From positions 2,559,001-2,623,000 of the forward strand of contig NZ_CP055157.1 of NCBI RefSeq assembly GCF_013367775.1: a stretch of 64,000 bases of DNA. The letters are read 5' to 3'. Numbering within the stretch: position 1 is the first letter of the stretch; every line of letters starts with the position of its first letter. Positions 35,977-45,968 of this stretch are shown here, one piece after another. Both the position numbers and the translations under genes were made by a program. This DNA is from Microbulbifer sp. YPW1. Its GTDB lineage: Bacteria; Pseudomonadota; Gammaproteobacteria; Pseudomonadales; Cellvibrionaceae. Below the pieces are notes generated by a model. That model was not told where the DNA came from and did not search any database. It saw only the letters and a list, made by a program, of their open reading frames with translations.

Positions 35977-37102
35977 GCTGTTGTTGTCCAAGTGGTTGGG
36001 GGCCGCTGCGGTGGCCCTGACCCTTGCGGGCTGTGGTACATCCCGCGAACCGGTTACCCTGCACGAAAGAAATTCGGTACCGGATAGCCTGAGTCAGTGG
36101 CATGTGGTCGAGGCCCTAAACGGCGAGCTCTCGCTGAATGAAGGTGTTGTCCCCTATGACCTGAATACCGCGCTGTTTACGGATTACGCCCATAAGCTGC
36201 GTACCGTTTGGATGCCGGAAGGCACCAGTGCAGATTACGGCGATGAAGACTTCAATTACCCAGTGGGTACTGTAATCAGCAAGACGTTTTACTATCCGCT
36301 CGGCGAAGATGGCTCGGTACTGCGCACAGATGACTACTCTCAGGACTTTGCCGGCAGCGGCCTAAACCTGAGCAAGGTAAAGCTGATCGAGACACGCTTG
36401 CTGGTCAAGCGCGCGGACGGTTGGCAGGCGCTGCCTTATGTCTGGAACGACGCTCAGACCGATGCAGTACTGGAAATCGCGGGTGAGGCAAAACGCCTGC
36501 AGCTGGTCAGCGATGATGGCTCTGGCGAAGCATTCACCTACGTGGTGCCGGATTCAAACCAGTGTGCCGGTTGCCATGCGGACAACCACACACAAAAGGC
36601 GGTACGCCCCATTGGCCCGCGGGCCCGTCACCTGAACAAGTCTTACGCTTATGAAAGTGGCAGTGAGAACCAGCTGGCCTACTGGCAGCAGGTCGGCTAC
36701 CTGAGTGGTCTGCCGGAGTTGGCCGAAGTGCCGCGCAATGTCAGCTATAGCGATGCCAGCGCGTCGCTGGAAGATCGCGCGCGCTCCTATCTGGATATCA
36801 ATTGCGGCCATTGCCACAATCCCAGCGGCGCAGCCGATACCTCGGGGCTGATGTTGCACGGCAGTGAGCGTGACTTGCGCAGGCTCGGAGTGTGTAAACC
36901 GCCGGTGGCCGCAGGTACTGGCTCAGGTGATCGCCTGTTTGCCATTGTGCCGGGAAGCCCGGAAGAGTCGATTTTGAATTTCCGGGTCGAGTCGACGGAT
37001 CCCGGTGCCATGATGCCGGAACTCGGACGCAGCCTCACCCATGAGGAAGGTACCGAGCTGCTGAAAGCCTGGATTGCTTCCATGCCGGGTAATTGCAGCT
37101 GA
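35969..37102 (+). CDS. SO2930-family diheme c-type cytochrome lipoprotein
   Basis: The 377-residue product has lipobox LAGC (Cys22) and two haem c attachment motifs, CAGCH (Cys199-His203) and CGHCH (Cys279-His283). The domain before the first haem site is beta-rich, and the C-terminal 95 residues follow the second site in a cytochrome-like fold. The gene overlaps the beta-helix lipoprotein gene, and the pair is a recognised conserved unit of unknown role. An oxidase or electron-transfer function linked to the partner protein is the plausible reading. Being a lipoprotein, it should be tethered in the periplasm. Confidence 0.9.
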   Translation: MRKLLLSKWLGAAAVALTLAGCGTSREPVTLHERNSVPDSLSQWHVVEALNGELSLNEGVVPYDLNTALFTDYAHKLRTVWMPEGTSADYGDEDFNYPVGTVISKTFYYPLGEDGSVLRTDDYSQDFAGSGLNLSKVKLIETRLLVKRADGWQALPYVWNDAQTDAVLEIAGEAKRLQLVSDDGSGEAFTYVVPDSNQCAGCHADNHTQKAVRPIGPRARHLNKSYAYESGSENQLAYWQQVGYLSGLPELAEVPRNVSYSDASASLEDRARSYLDINCGHCHNPSGAADTSGLMLHGSERDLRRLGVCKPPVAAGTGSGDRLFAIVPGSPEESILNFRVESTDPGAMMPELGRSLTHEEGTELLKAWIASMPGNCS

Positions 37103-37108
37103 TCGATA

Positions 37109-37138
37109 AGCGGATGGTGGTTCTGGCCACCATCCGCT
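37109..37138. terminator. Hairpin between convergent cytochrome and transglycosylase genes
   Basis: A perfect 12-base stem (AGCGGATGGTGG with CCACCATCCGCT, six-base loop) sits seven bases after the cytochrome stop codon and 20 bases past the opposing gene's stop. No T tract is present on either strand, so it may act with Rho or protect 3' ends. Confidence 0.6.
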
Positions 37139-37157
37139 GTCTGACTCATGCCTCTGT

Positions 37158-39590
37158 TCAGGTGTTGCCCGGAAACGGTATATCCGTAGCCCGGTGTGCG
37201 GCTTTCAGGAATTCCGGGTAAAGGTAATCCAGCAGGTATCCGGTTTCGATGTCGCTCCTGCGCTTGTAGTCTTCCAGTAGCGCGACATAGGTGCGGTAGC
37301 GCGCTTGAATCTTGCGCACATAATCGTAGGGCTCCTGACCCCGAGCGTAACCGTAGCGGGCCTTCTCGTAATATTTCTTTTCCGACAGCAATAGCATCGC
37401 TTTCTCGACGTTGTCGAACCAGACCCTGCGATCCCAGCCTTTCTCTTCCGCCAGATCCTGTGCATCGTATACATGTCCCAGTCCGGCATTGTAGGAGGCG
37501 AGGGTAAACCACATCATGTTCTCCGGGCTGATGTCCTTGTCCTCGAACTTGCGATGCAGCCACTCCAGGTACTTGAGTCCGGCGCGCACGCTGGTCTCCG
37601 GGTCGAACAGGTTTTTCTCACCCACCTGCTTCCCTGTGTCTGGCATCACCTGCATAAGGCCCCGAGCGCCGACCCAGGATTTGGCTTTGGGATTGAAGGT
37701 GCTCTCCTGGAACATCTGTGCGACCACCAGCCGCCAGTCAAAATCGTATTCGTCCGCGTATTTCTTCACGAACTTGTCGAAAGGAGAGATGGTGCCATCT
37801 GCGTTCAGTTCATTGATCTCGGGGCGGGTTCTTTTGGGTGCATCAAAGTACTTGGTGTAGAGTACTGCCATTTTTTTCTGAGTGCTCTTTTTGTCGAAGA
37901 ACTTGTTCACGGCCTTGAGCAACTCCGGGTTGTTCTCCCGCACCATCCACCCGTAGACATTGTCGTCCACGTGCAGGTCAATCAATTCATCTATGTTTTT
38001 TCGCCAGCTATGCTCGAGTTTTACCGAGACATCATCTGCGATGGCCAGGTCGTATTCCTTGTCTGCTACCTTGTCCAGAACCTGCTGGATATTTAGCTCC
38101 TCTGGCGCCAGTTCTATCTTGACATCGGGTACCTTTTTTTTGAGCTCCATCGCGATATCGTAGTGATTGGCGGACTTGCGTACATAGATAGTTCGTCCGG
38201 CCAATTCCTCCAGGCTGTCGATCTTGTCGTCATCGCGACCGACGACCACTACCTTCTCCCTCATGTAGGCGCGGCCGAAGTCCATGCCACTGTTGTCCCT
38301 GCGTTCAGTGGCGGAAAGCAGACTCGCTGCGATATCAGCTTTGCCATCTCGAATCATGGTGAGCAGGTCCTGATGGGTCGGTGCAACAATGATTTCCAGT
38401 CGCAGTTTCTGCTCTTTGGCAAACGCCTGGGCAAGCTCGTATTCATAACCCATGATTCGGCCTTTCCACATATAGTAGGTGCCGGGGTGATTGCGCGTCA
38501 GTACCCGTATGTAACCGCGTTCGCGGATCTCTTCCAGGTCTCCCACCGAGCGATCGATAGTGCGGGTCAGCTTGCTGTGACGAACGAAGTCGTTTACCGC
38601 TTCCAGAAGCTCGGGTGAGTTTTTACGTATCGCCCAGGCCATCTGGCGCTCATCGGGAAATATATGATTCTGGATGAGATTGTCCTTGAACTGGGACACC
38701 AAGTTATACACCTGATTTTCGACAATAGTGAAATCAAGATGCCCCTCGGAGACATTGATTACCAGTTCAACATAATTTGTTTCGGACACCTTGAGCTTGA
38801 GGCCGGGATGTTTTTTGACAAACTCCCGTGCTAATGCTTCGTACGCGGTACCTTTGGTTACCTCTAGAGTTTTGCCTTTATAGTCTGTCGATTCGGTCAC
38901 CGGCTTGACGTTGTTGCGGGAAACCAGCACCAGTTCGGTGTTCGCAGTGGGGATGGAAAAGTCAACTTCCTGCTTACGCGCATCGGTGACCACCATATTG
39001 TTGGCGATGATGTCTCCCTTGCCCGCCTCAAGCAGGGGAACCAGTTGATCAAAGTTGTGCGCATATAGTACGACCGGTTCCAGCCCGATGTGTTCGGCCA
39101 TGCGTTTGGCTTCACTTAACTCTATGTCCTGCTGGGTTGCCTCGCGATGGAGAGAGTCGGTATTGGAGATGTCCACGAGGATTCTCAGCTTTCCGTGTTT
39201 TCTAATCTGCGAGAGGTCGCCACTTTCCGTGTAGTTGCGGTAGGCATTTATGGGGTATTCGCCACTGGTTTCCGGCGGCCAGTTAGCTTCCGGGCGAAGA
39301 TCGCCCTTGGTCGCCGGGCGCATAGCGGGCTCTTCTTCGCTGGTGTCGATGGCCTGATCCGCTGCCTCTATGTCAGCCTTGCTGTCAGACTGACGTGATT
39401 CACCTTCTGAGACGGGTTGCCTGCCTGTGCTGTCTTGATTGGCTGCTTTTTCGGTGTCTGCAGGTGTCGGCGAACCGCTAGCGGCATCCCGCTGGCAGCC
39501 GGAGACTGAGATCACCAGGAGCACCAGCAGAATCAGGCAGCAGTGAAGGCGGCGTGTAGAGACCAAATCCATGGTACTTCTGTAAAACAT
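37158..39590 (-). CDS. Lytic transglycosylase lipoprotein with two solute-binding domains
   Basis: The 810-residue product is an expanded MltF-type enzyme that cleaves peptidoglycan glycan strands to 1,6-anhydro ends. A lipoprotein signal (VISVSGC) is followed by a charged linker, two successive family-3 solute-binding domains (about 125-350 and 355-590), and a C-terminal SLT domain with catalytic Glu629 in MFQESTF and the GARGLMQVMP loop. Escherichia coli MltF has only one solute-binding domain, which senses muropeptides. The second copy here is unusual. The start codon is not fixed by a ribosome site; an ATG six codons inside is possible. It is a tandem paralogue of the next gene. Confidence 0.9.
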   Translation of the reverse strand: MFYRSTMDLVSTRRLHCCLILLVLLVISVSGCQRDAASGSPTPADTEKAANQDSTGRQPVSEGESRQSDSKADIEAADQAIDTSEEEPAMRPATKGDLRPEANWPPETSGEYPINAYRNYTESGDLSQIRKHGKLRILVDISNTDSLHREATQQDIELSEAKRMAEHIGLEPVVLYAHNFDQLVPLLEAGKGDIIANNMVVTDARKQEVDFSIPTANTELVLVSRNNVKPVTESTDYKGKTLEVTKGTAYEALAREFVKKHPGLKLKVSETNYVELVINVSEGHLDFTIVENQVYNLVSQFKDNLIQNHIFPDERQMAWAIRKNSPELLEAVNDFVRHSKLTRTIDRSVGDLEEIRERGYIRVLTRNHPGTYYMWKGRIMGYEYELAQAFAKEQKLRLEIIVAPTHQDLLTMIRDGKADIAASLLSATERRDNSGMDFGRAYMREKVVVVGRDDDKIDSLEELAGRTIYVRKSANHYDIAMELKKKVPDVKIELAPEELNIQQVLDKVADKEYDLAIADDVSVKLEHSWRKNIDELIDLHVDDNVYGWMVRENNPELLKAVNKFFDKKSTQKKMAVLYTKYFDAPKRTRPEINELNADGTISPFDKFVKKYADEYDFDWRLVVAQMFQESTFNPKAKSWVGARGLMQVMPDTGKQVGEKNLFDPETSVRAGLKYLEWLHRKFEDKDISPENMMWFTLASYNAGLGHVYDAQDLAEEKGWDRRVWFDNVEKAMLLLSEKKYYEKARYGYARGQEPYDYVRKIQARYRTYVALLEDYKRRSDIETGYLLDYLYPEFLKAAHRATDIPFPGNT

Positions 39591-39636
39591 CCAATGTATT
39601 CATAGGAAGTCTAGTCTTGCGGCTTCAGGGGCGCTG

Positions 39637-42099
39637 TCAATCGCCGGGTTTCCGGGAAAGTAGGCGCAAAATTTTCCTGCGCGCCGCATTTTCCTGAAAG
39701 CGCCAGGGTCGGGCCGGAGGCGTCAGCGGGCGCGGAATGATACCGATGAACAGCAAGGTGAGTACGGATGCCAGTGTGACATCGTTGCCCTGTTTCCGCT
39801 GATGGGCATCAAGCAGGGCGACATAGGTACGATAGCGTGACTCGATCTTGCGCACGTAATCATAGGGCTCCTTGCCCCGCGCATAGCCATAGCGCGCCTT
39901 GCGATAGTACTTTTTCTCTGATAGCAGCAGCATGGCATTTTCGACATTGCCGAACCAAACATTTCGGTCCCAGCCTTTATCTTCCGCTAGATCCTGCGCA
40001 TCGTAAACGTGGCCCAGTCCCGCGTTGTAGGATGCCAGGGTAAACCACATCATGTTTTCCGGACTGATACCTTTGTCCTCGAACTTGCGGTATAGCCACT
40101 CAAGATATTTGATCCCCGCGCGCACGCTGTTTTCCGGATTGAACAGGTTTTTCTCTCCCACCTGTTTTCCAGTATCGGGCATCACCTGCATCAACCCTCT
40201 GGCGCCCACCCAGGATTTTGCTTTCGGGTTGAAGCTACTCTCCTGGAACATCTGAGCGACGATAAGCCGCCAGTCGAACGCATACTCTTGGGAATATTTC
40301 TGTACCAGGCCATCAAAAGGAGATATCTCGCCCTTTGCTGTCAGTTTTGTAATTTCCGGTCGCGTGGGTTTGGGGGAATTGAAATATCTTGTGTAGAGCT
40401 GCTTGCGCCGTTTTACGGTTTTGCTGCTGGCCATAAATGTATTGATCGCTTTGAGCAGTTCCGGGTTATCTTTTCGGACCATCCACGAGTGATCGTGATC
40501 ATCGTCCAGGTCAAGGTCAAAGCGAATGTCATCGCGCCACCCGCGTTCCATATTTACGGTGATATCATCTGAGAATGTGTGATTGTAATTCTTCTCTGCA
40601 ATTTGATCGAAGATCTCCTGGATATCCATGGTTTCCGGGGCCTGTTCCAGTTTAACGCCGGGAACACGTTTCTGAATTCTCTGGAACAGATCAAAATGGC
40701 TGCTCCCTTTGCGCAGGTGTATGGTGCGCCCAGAAAGGTCCTGCAGGTTCTTGATGTCGTCTTCTTTACGGGATACCACACCGACCTTGACCGAATGCGT
40801 CGCGTCACTGAAAGCCATCCCCTGGTCTTTGCGTCTCTGGGTAGGTGCGAGCAGGTTTGCCGCGATATCTGCCTTGCCGTCCTGCAACATCTGGATAAAG
40901 GATGCATGGTCGGGCGTAACGATAACTTCAAGGCGAAGCTTTTGTGACTTGGCAAAGTCTTCGAGAAGTTCGAATTCGTAACCGAGAACCCGGCCTTTCC
41001 ACATGAAGTAACTGCCGGGGTTATTGCGTGTCACCGCACGCAGGATACCGCGTTTCTTTATCTCCTCTAGATCGCCTGTCGAGCGCTGGGTGGTTCGGGT
41101 GAGTTTTATGTGACGTATCTTTTCGTTGATGGCCTGCATGAACAGGGGAGAGTTCTTACGTATTGCCCACGCAATCTGACGCTCCTCGGGGAAAATAACG
41201 TTCTTCTTCAGATCACTGAGAAATTGCATGACCTGGCTGAGAGGCGCATCGTCAAGGATGGTGAAGTCGAAATCTTTTTGCGAGACCTCTACCGCCAGGT
41301 CCACGTAGTTAGTGTCCACAACCTTGACCTCAAGGCCCGGGTGCTGTTTGGCAAAACTGTGCGCGCGGGCCTCGTAAACAGTGCCGCGGGTTACCGCAAG
41401 CACCTTGCCTTTCAGATCGGTATTTTTATCGATGTCTGGTGCGTCCTTATGGGAAACCAGAACCAGATGTGTATTTGCCACCGGAATCGAGAAGTCGATT
41501 ATCTTTTTGCGCTCGTCAGTGATTACCAGGTCATTGGCAATGATGTCTCCCTTGCCTTCATTCAGGTAATCGATCAGCTGAGCAAAGTTATTAACGTAGA
41601 GGACCACCGGCTCGAGACCGAGACGTTCTGCCAGTCTCCTCGCCTGGTCAATTTCAAGATCCTGACGGGTCGCGGCGCGGTGCAACGAGGCGATGGTGCC
41701 GATATCTACCAGAATACGCAGTTTGCCGTGTCTCTGAATTGCATCCAGGTCGCCAGTTTCCGTGTAGTTCTCGATTTTATCGATAGGGAATTCACCAGCC
41801 AGCTCCGGGGTCAGGGAAGAACTGCCCGGATCTGTCAGCAGTGTTATGTTGATGTCCTGCGTTTCGAAATCCCGATTCTGTGCGTCGCCTGTTTCTTTGG
41901 GCGGGTTATCTGCCTGGCCTTTTTTGGGGTTGGTCTGACCAGATGCTGGTTGCTGCACAGTTTGCTGTCTAGCCTGTTCCGGGTCATCGGTATTCCGGCT
42001 CTGGTGTCTATCGCAGCTGCTGATCAGCAGGAGTAATGCGGTGAACAGTATTCTGATTACTCCGAATACGAAATCTGTTCTGCGAGCATAGGGTTGCAT
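39637..42099 (-). CDS. Lytic transglycosylase lipoprotein with two solute-binding domains (paralogue)
   Basis: The 820-residue product has the same order as its downstream neighbour: a lipoprotein signal (LLLISSC), an Asn/Gln-rich linker, two family-3 solute-binding domains and an SLT domain with catalytic Glu620 in MFQESSF. Sequence identity is high across the SLT domain and moderate in the linker and binding domains, as expected for an older tandem duplication with sensor divergence. It differs at the C-terminus, which ends in a hydrophobic stretch (VTLASVLTLLFIGIIP) and a basic tail. The two genes are 46 bases apart in the same direction and may share a transcript. Confidence 0.9.
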   Translation of the reverse strand: MQPYARRTDFVFGVIRILFTALLLLISSCDRHQSRNTDDPEQARQQTVQQPASGQTNPKKGQADNPPKETGDAQNRDFETQDINITLLTDPGSSSLTPELAGEFPIDKIENYTETGDLDAIQRHGKLRILVDIGTIASLHRAATRQDLEIDQARRLAERLGLEPVVLYVNNFAQLIDYLNEGKGDIIANDLVITDERKKIIDFSIPVANTHLVLVSHKDAPDIDKNTDLKGKVLAVTRGTVYEARAHSFAKQHPGLEVKVVDTNYVDLAVEVSQKDFDFTILDDAPLSQVMQFLSDLKKNVIFPEERQIAWAIRKNSPLFMQAINEKIRHIKLTRTTQRSTGDLEEIKKRGILRAVTRNNPGSYFMWKGRVLGYEFELLEDFAKSQKLRLEVIVTPDHASFIQMLQDGKADIAANLLAPTQRRKDQGMAFSDATHSVKVGVVSRKEDDIKNLQDLSGRTIHLRKGSSHFDLFQRIQKRVPGVKLEQAPETMDIQEIFDQIAEKNYNHTFSDDITVNMERGWRDDIRFDLDLDDDHDHSWMVRKDNPELLKAINTFMASSKTVKRRKQLYTRYFNSPKPTRPEITKLTAKGEISPFDGLVQKYSQEYAFDWRLIVAQMFQESSFNPKAKSWVGARGLMQVMPDTGKQVGEKNLFNPENSVRAGIKYLEWLYRKFEDKGISPENMMWFTLASYNAGLGHVYDAQDLAEDKGWDRNVWFGNVENAMLLLSEKKYYRKARYGYARGKEPYDYVRKIESRYRTYVALLDAHQRKQGNDVTLASVLTLLFIGIIPRPLTPPARPWRFQENAARRKILRLLSRKPGD

Positions 42100-42254
42100 G
42101 TTGTCTGCGAGTCCGTTGAGGTCGGATTAAATTGCAATTGTGGCTATGCGGTTAAGTCTAGCTATTACTGGGTGATAGGCGACGTTTCGGGTAATGAAGC
42201 GGAATAGATCGGAAGGTAAGCGGGCGGCTGGTAAGGGTAAAGAAATGATCAATC

Positions 42255-42284
42255 CGGCGCAGATGCGGGGTGCACGCTGCGCCG
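42255..42284 (-). terminator. Hairpin after the TetR regulator gene
   Basis: CGGCGCAG pairs perfectly with CTGCGCCG around a 14-base loop just beyond the TetR stop codon. The minus-strand sequence after it is only moderately T-rich, so this is a weak terminator candidate. Confidence 0.5.
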
Positions 42285-42300
42285 AAAATACCTGAGGTGA

Positions 42301-43023
42301 TCAGGTGTCCTGTGGCTGGAGCAGAGGGCTCGTGGCGGGTGCGTCTGCAGTGGCGGGAATCAGTCCCTTGACCATCAGGGTGACCGCACGCTCCAGTAAA
42401 GGAGAGTCGATGGCGACGGCGCCGCTCAGCACCTGGAATTCCAGGTTGAGAATGGTGCCGTGACAGATCTGTGCCGCTGCGACCGGGTCTGTGAGTTTCA
42501 GTAGCTCAAAGAATTCCACGATCATGTTTTCCGTGGCCTGGTTGGCCATACGAACGGCGCGGGTGAGTTGCTCGTTGCGCAGCGCTTCGTTCTTGAATGC
42601 AAGCTCGATCACCCGGTGGTCACGGTTGCTGGCCTGGGAGCGGATATGCATCAACACGAAACGAGTGAGCTGTTGAATCAGCTGGCGGCGACCGGCGGGG
42701 GCGGCGAGTTGCTCTGGTGTCAGCTGGCGGGCGACCTCGAAGCTCTCTTCCCGAAGTGCTCGAGTCTCATCGATGTTTTGTTCTATGAAATAGGTAAAGG
42801 CGTCGCTGATCAGGTCGTTCAGATCTTTGAAGTAATAAGTGGTTGCTGCCAGTGGTACGGCGGCTTCTTTTGCCACGGCACGGTGACGGATACCACGGAT
42901 ACCTTCTTTGACGATCAGACGCAGGGTCGCTTCGAGAATGGCTTTGCGGCGTTGACGGCTGTCGGCGCGCTGGGCTTTACGCCCATGGTAGACCAGTTCA
43001 GACTTTCCATTGTCTAAAGTCAT
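42301..43023 (-). CDS. TetR-family transcriptional regulator
   Basis: The 240-residue protein has a TetR helix-turn-helix domain at about residues 22-75 (RRKAILEATLRLIVKEGIRGIRHRAVAKEAAV then ATTYYFKDLNDL) and a helical ligand-binding C-terminal domain. The N-terminus has a basic extension of about 20 residues. Such proteins repress nearby or own transcription until a small ligand binds. There is no divergent gene close by, so its target cannot be read from context; the region upstream contains GACCGGTC, a palindrome that might be part of an operator. The ATG lacks a strong ribosome site. Confidence 0.87.
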   Translation of the reverse strand: MTLDNGKSELVYHGRKAQRADSRQRRKAILEATLRLIVKEGIRGIRHRAVAKEAAVPLAATTYYFKDLNDLISDAFTYFIEQNIDETRALREESFEVARQLTPEQLAAPAGRRQLIQQLTRFVLMHIRSQASNRDHRVIELAFKNEALRNEQLTRAVRMANQATENMIVEFFELLKLTDPVAAAQICHGTILNLEFQVLSGAVAIDSPLLERAVTLMVKGLIPATADAPATSPLLQPQDT

Positions 43024-43484
43024 TTTGACGAGAATTCCTGTGCGGTAGTAAGCGAAAGCTATCGAGAATCAGGTACTACAAAATCCGGATGAAAATAGCG
43101 TGATAATTGGAACGCGGACTTCATTGTCCACGCCTGGTTTCAGTTCTCGGAAGGTCCCGTTTTTTATCGTTGTGCAATTAGTTTAACGAATGTCACAGAC
43201 TTATTGCTACGAATAGTTTTGACCGGTCGGCCATTCCGGAACGACGGCGCTATTTTAGCGATGTGGTGTGCCTTGGCCACGTAAGAATTGAGGTTTGTGA
43301 AGTAAATCCCATTACACTTGCTTACACGGGATTTTATTTGAAGGATGCTTCGGGAAAGGGAGCTGCTTTATTTTGCGAGCGACAATAAATTGGTCGAAAA
43401 GCATCGATTGGTCGCAAAAGACTTGAGGGAAATGTTGCGGCTATGCGGAAAGCCCTGTTCGCTTCCCGCATGACTTTATAAACC
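43024..43484. other. Intergenic region between rnfE and the TetR gene
   Basis: About 460 bases without a convincing gene. The left part holds the TetR promoter. A hairpin with an 11-base stem (ATGCGGAAAGC with GCTTCCCGCAT, one wobble) at 43443-43471 lies just past the end of the Rnf operon and is the likely operon terminator, though it lacks a T run on the minus strand. Confidence 0.45.
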
Positions 43485-44198
43485 TTACTGGATTTTCCCG
43501 GTGGTACGCACCCGTTTGCTTCCCTTGACGATATTGACTTCGGCCTGACGGCGACGTTCGATGCCTGCATCGATAGCATTTTTTGCTGCGATCAACAGGC
43601 CGGCGACCAGGAAGGCACCGGGAGGAAGTACCGCGACCAGAAAACCGGAGTAATCCTGTCCCAGCACCGGTAGGGTCCAGTTTGCGGCGATGGGCCCGAG
43701 CAGCAGATCCATATCGCTGAATAAGGTGCCGCGGCCGATAATTTCCCGCACAGCACCAATGACAATCAGTACCGCGCTGAAACCGGCCCCCATCATCAGG
43801 CCATCCAGCAGGGATGGCAGTACCGGGTTTTTACTGGCGAAGGCATCGGCCCGGCCGAGGATCGCACAGTTGGTTACGATCAACGGAATAAAAATACCCA
43901 AGACCAGATACAACTCGTAGGTAAATGCCTTCATCAGCAATTCGGCACAGGTAACGAAAGTGGCGATGATCATCACCGATGCGGGCAGGCGTACGGTTTC
44001 CGGCATCTGATGGCGCACCAGTGATACAGCTAGGTTGGAGCAGGCGAGTACCGCGGTCGTGGCGAGGCCGAGGCCGATGGCATTCACCACCGAGCCGGTG
44101 ACCGCCAGCAGCGGGCAGAGCCCCAGCAGCTGCACGAGTGCCGGATTGTTTTTCCACAGGCCGTTGTGGGTGATTTCACTGTAGCTCGGGGTTGCCAT
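43485..44198 (-). CDS. rnfE: Electron transport complex subunit RnfE
   Basis: RnfE is an integral subunit of the Rnf complex, which couples electron flow between ferredoxin or NADH pools to ion transport across the inner membrane. The 237-residue protein has six membrane helices and the family motifs [17 protein letters not shown] and [18 protein letters not shown], where the Cys residues help form the membrane-embedded iron site shared with RnfA. AGGAGA precedes the ATG, and the stop of rnfG overlaps the start (TGATG). It is the last gene of the operon. Confidence 0.96.
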   Translation of the reverse strand: MATPSYSEITHNGLWKNNPALVQLLGLCPLLAVTGSVVNAIGLGLATTAVLACSNLAVSLVRHQMPETVRLPASVMIIATFVTCAELLMKAFTYELYLVLGIFIPLIVTNCAILGRADAFASKNPVLPSLLDGLMMGAGFSAVLIVIGAVREIIGRGTLFSDMDLLLGPIAANWTLPVLGQDYSGFLVAVLPPGAFLVAGLLIAAKNAIDAGIERRRQAEVNIVKGSKRVRTTGKIQ

Positions 44199-44878
44199 CA
44201 GTCGTTCTCCTGCTCGGACTGCGCCGGGTCAATTTCAACCGCGCGCTTCGACACCGGTGCGCTGAAAATCTCCTGTTGATGCTCGGCGACGAAATCCAGC
44301 ACCTTGCGCACTTGGTTGACCACAGCCCGCGGGGTGATGGTGGCACCGGTGAACTGGTCAAAAGCGCCGCCGTCTTTTTCTACTTTCCACATAGCGCGGC
44401 CGGGATCTTCCAGGGACTTGCCGTTGAAGGACAGAATCCAGTCGCTCTTTTTAACTTCTACTTTGTCACCGAGACCGGGTGTCTCCGCGTGGTTGGTGAC
44501 CCGGACACCGGCGATGGTGCCGTCTCGGTTGACCCCTACCAGCATACGGATGGGGCCGGAGTAACCGTCCGGAGCCACGGTGGGGATGATTACCGCATCG
44601 ATGGTGTCATTGCCCTCGCGCGCCAGATTGATATTCCCGCCCTGTTTCAGTCCCAGTAGGGCCCAGTACTGCTTTGGAATCGGGTAGGTGTCCACCAGCA
44701 GGTCGTTGCTATGGCGTTCGATGGGAATGATCTCCAGTAGCGCCTTGGCAGCCGCTTCGCGGATAGCGCGTTCGATGGGCTCGCGGGTGGTGATCTGGGT
44801 GACAGCGAGGGTGCCGGCGGTAACCAGTGCAAACAGCGCCAGAATGGCCGCGTTGCTACCGATGGAGCGTTTCAGCAT
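44198..44878 (-). CDS. rnfG: Electron transport complex subunit RnfG (covalent FMN)
   Basis: RnfG carries a covalently bound FMN on its periplasmic domain. The 226-residue protein has one N-terminal membrane helix (residues 9-28) and the flavinylation motif TGATIT, with Thr180 as the expected FMN attachment site. The final 40 residues are charged. GGAGG lies seven bases before the ATG. The start overlaps the rnfD stop by one base (TAATG), so the subunits are made in a coupled fashion. ApbE-type flavin transferase, needed for modification, is not encoded in this window. Confidence 0.95.
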   Translation of the reverse strand: MLKRSIGSNAAILALFALVTAGTLAVTQITTREPIERAIREAAAKALLEIIPIERHSNDLLVDTYPIPKQYWALLGLKQGGNINLAREGNDTIDAVIIPTVAPDGYSGPIRMLVGVNRDGTIAGVRVTNHAETPGLGDKVEVKKSDWILSFNGKSLEDPGRAMWKVEKDGGAFDQFTGATITPRAVVNQVRKVLDFVAEHQQEIFSAPVSKRAVEIDPAQSEQEND

Positions 44879-45930
44879 TACTGTTCCTCCAGGTCGGTCG
44901 CCTTGCGCGCAGCCTTGTGACCGTAAGTGCGCGGCAGGGTGTAATTATCGATAAAGGGGGCGGCAAAGTTCATCAGCAGCACCGCAAAAGCCACGGCGTC
45001 GGGGTAGGCACCCCAGGCGCGGATAACGAATACCAGCAGGCCTACACCGGCACCGAACACCAGTCGTCCCCGGTTGCTGGTGCAGCCGCTCACCGGGTCG
45101 GTGACGATAAAGAAAGCGCCCAGCATGGTGGCGCCGGAGAACAGGTGCAGCAGGGGTGAGCCTTCACTCAGGGAGCTGCCGCCGTCGTAGAACACTACCG
45201 ACAGCAACGCCAGTGTGGCGAGCATCGCCACCGGAGCATGCCAGGTAATCAGGCGACGGAACAGCAGGAACAGGCCACCGAGCAGGAAGCCGAAGTTGGC
45301 CATCTCCCAGCCCGCCCCGGCAATTTCCCCGTTGCTGAACATGGGCTCCATTTCATACAACTGGGCGAGGATGGTGGACTGGTTGTGACGCACGATTTCC
45401 AGCGGTGTGGCGCGGGTAAAGCCATCCACGCTCATGTTGCCGAAAATCAGGGAAAAGGTTTCACCAAGTCCCGGTGTGCCGTTGATCAGTTCCGCGGGTG
45501 CGACCCAGCGGGTCATTTCCACGGGAAAACTGATCAGCAGTACCACATAGCCCACCATTGCCGGGTTGAACGGGTTGTACCCCATGCCGCCGTAAAGCTG
45601 CTTGGCCAGCAGAATCGCGCTGATACTGCCGATCACGGGAATCCACCAGGGACAGTAGGGGGGCAGGGCGATGCCCAGCAGCAGTGCGGTGACCAGTGCA
45701 CTGTAATCCTTCAGGTAAAAGCCTACCGGGCGCCCGCGCAGTTTCATCACCGCCGCTTCGGTGAGCAGTGCCGTGGCGGTACACAGGGCGATATTGAACA
45801 GCACGCCGGGACCGAAGAAGACCACCAGCGCCAGCACGCCGGGAATCGTCGCCGCCGCCACCTGCAGCATTACCTTGGCAGTGCTCTGGCCGGAGTGGGC
45901 GTGAGGGGATGTAACTCGCATCAGGGACAT
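44878..45930 (-). CDS. rnfD: Electron transport complex subunit RnfD (covalent FMN)
   Basis: RnfD is a polytopic membrane subunit with a covalent FMN. The 350-residue protein has about nine membrane helices and the NPFNPAMVGYV motif. The flavinylation segment is VDGFTRATPLE, with Thr175 as the probable FMN site; the usual Ser/Gly before Ala-Thr is Arg here. The ribosome site is weak. It lies 38 bases after rnfC in the operon order rnfA-B-C-D-G-E. Confidence 0.95.
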   Translation of the reverse strand: MSLMRVTSPHAHSGQSTAKVMLQVAAATIPGVLALVVFFGPGVLFNIALCTATALLTEAAVMKLRGRPVGFYLKDYSALVTALLLGIALPPYCPWWIPVIGSISAILLAKQLYGGMGYNPFNPAMVGYVVLLISFPVEMTRWVAPAELINGTPGLGETFSLIFGNMSVDGFTRATPLEIVRHNQSTILAQLYEMEPMFSNGEIAGAGWEMANFGFLLGGLFLLFRRLITWHAPVAMLATLALLSVVFYDGGSSLSEGSPLLHLFSGATMLGAFFIVTDPVSGCTSNRGRLVFGAGVGLLVFVIRAWGAYPDAVAFAVLLMNFAAPFIDNYTLPRTYGHKAARKATDLEEQ

Positions 45931-45968
45931 GGGGTTTCTCTATTCGCTCCCGGGGTACTTTTCCGAGG

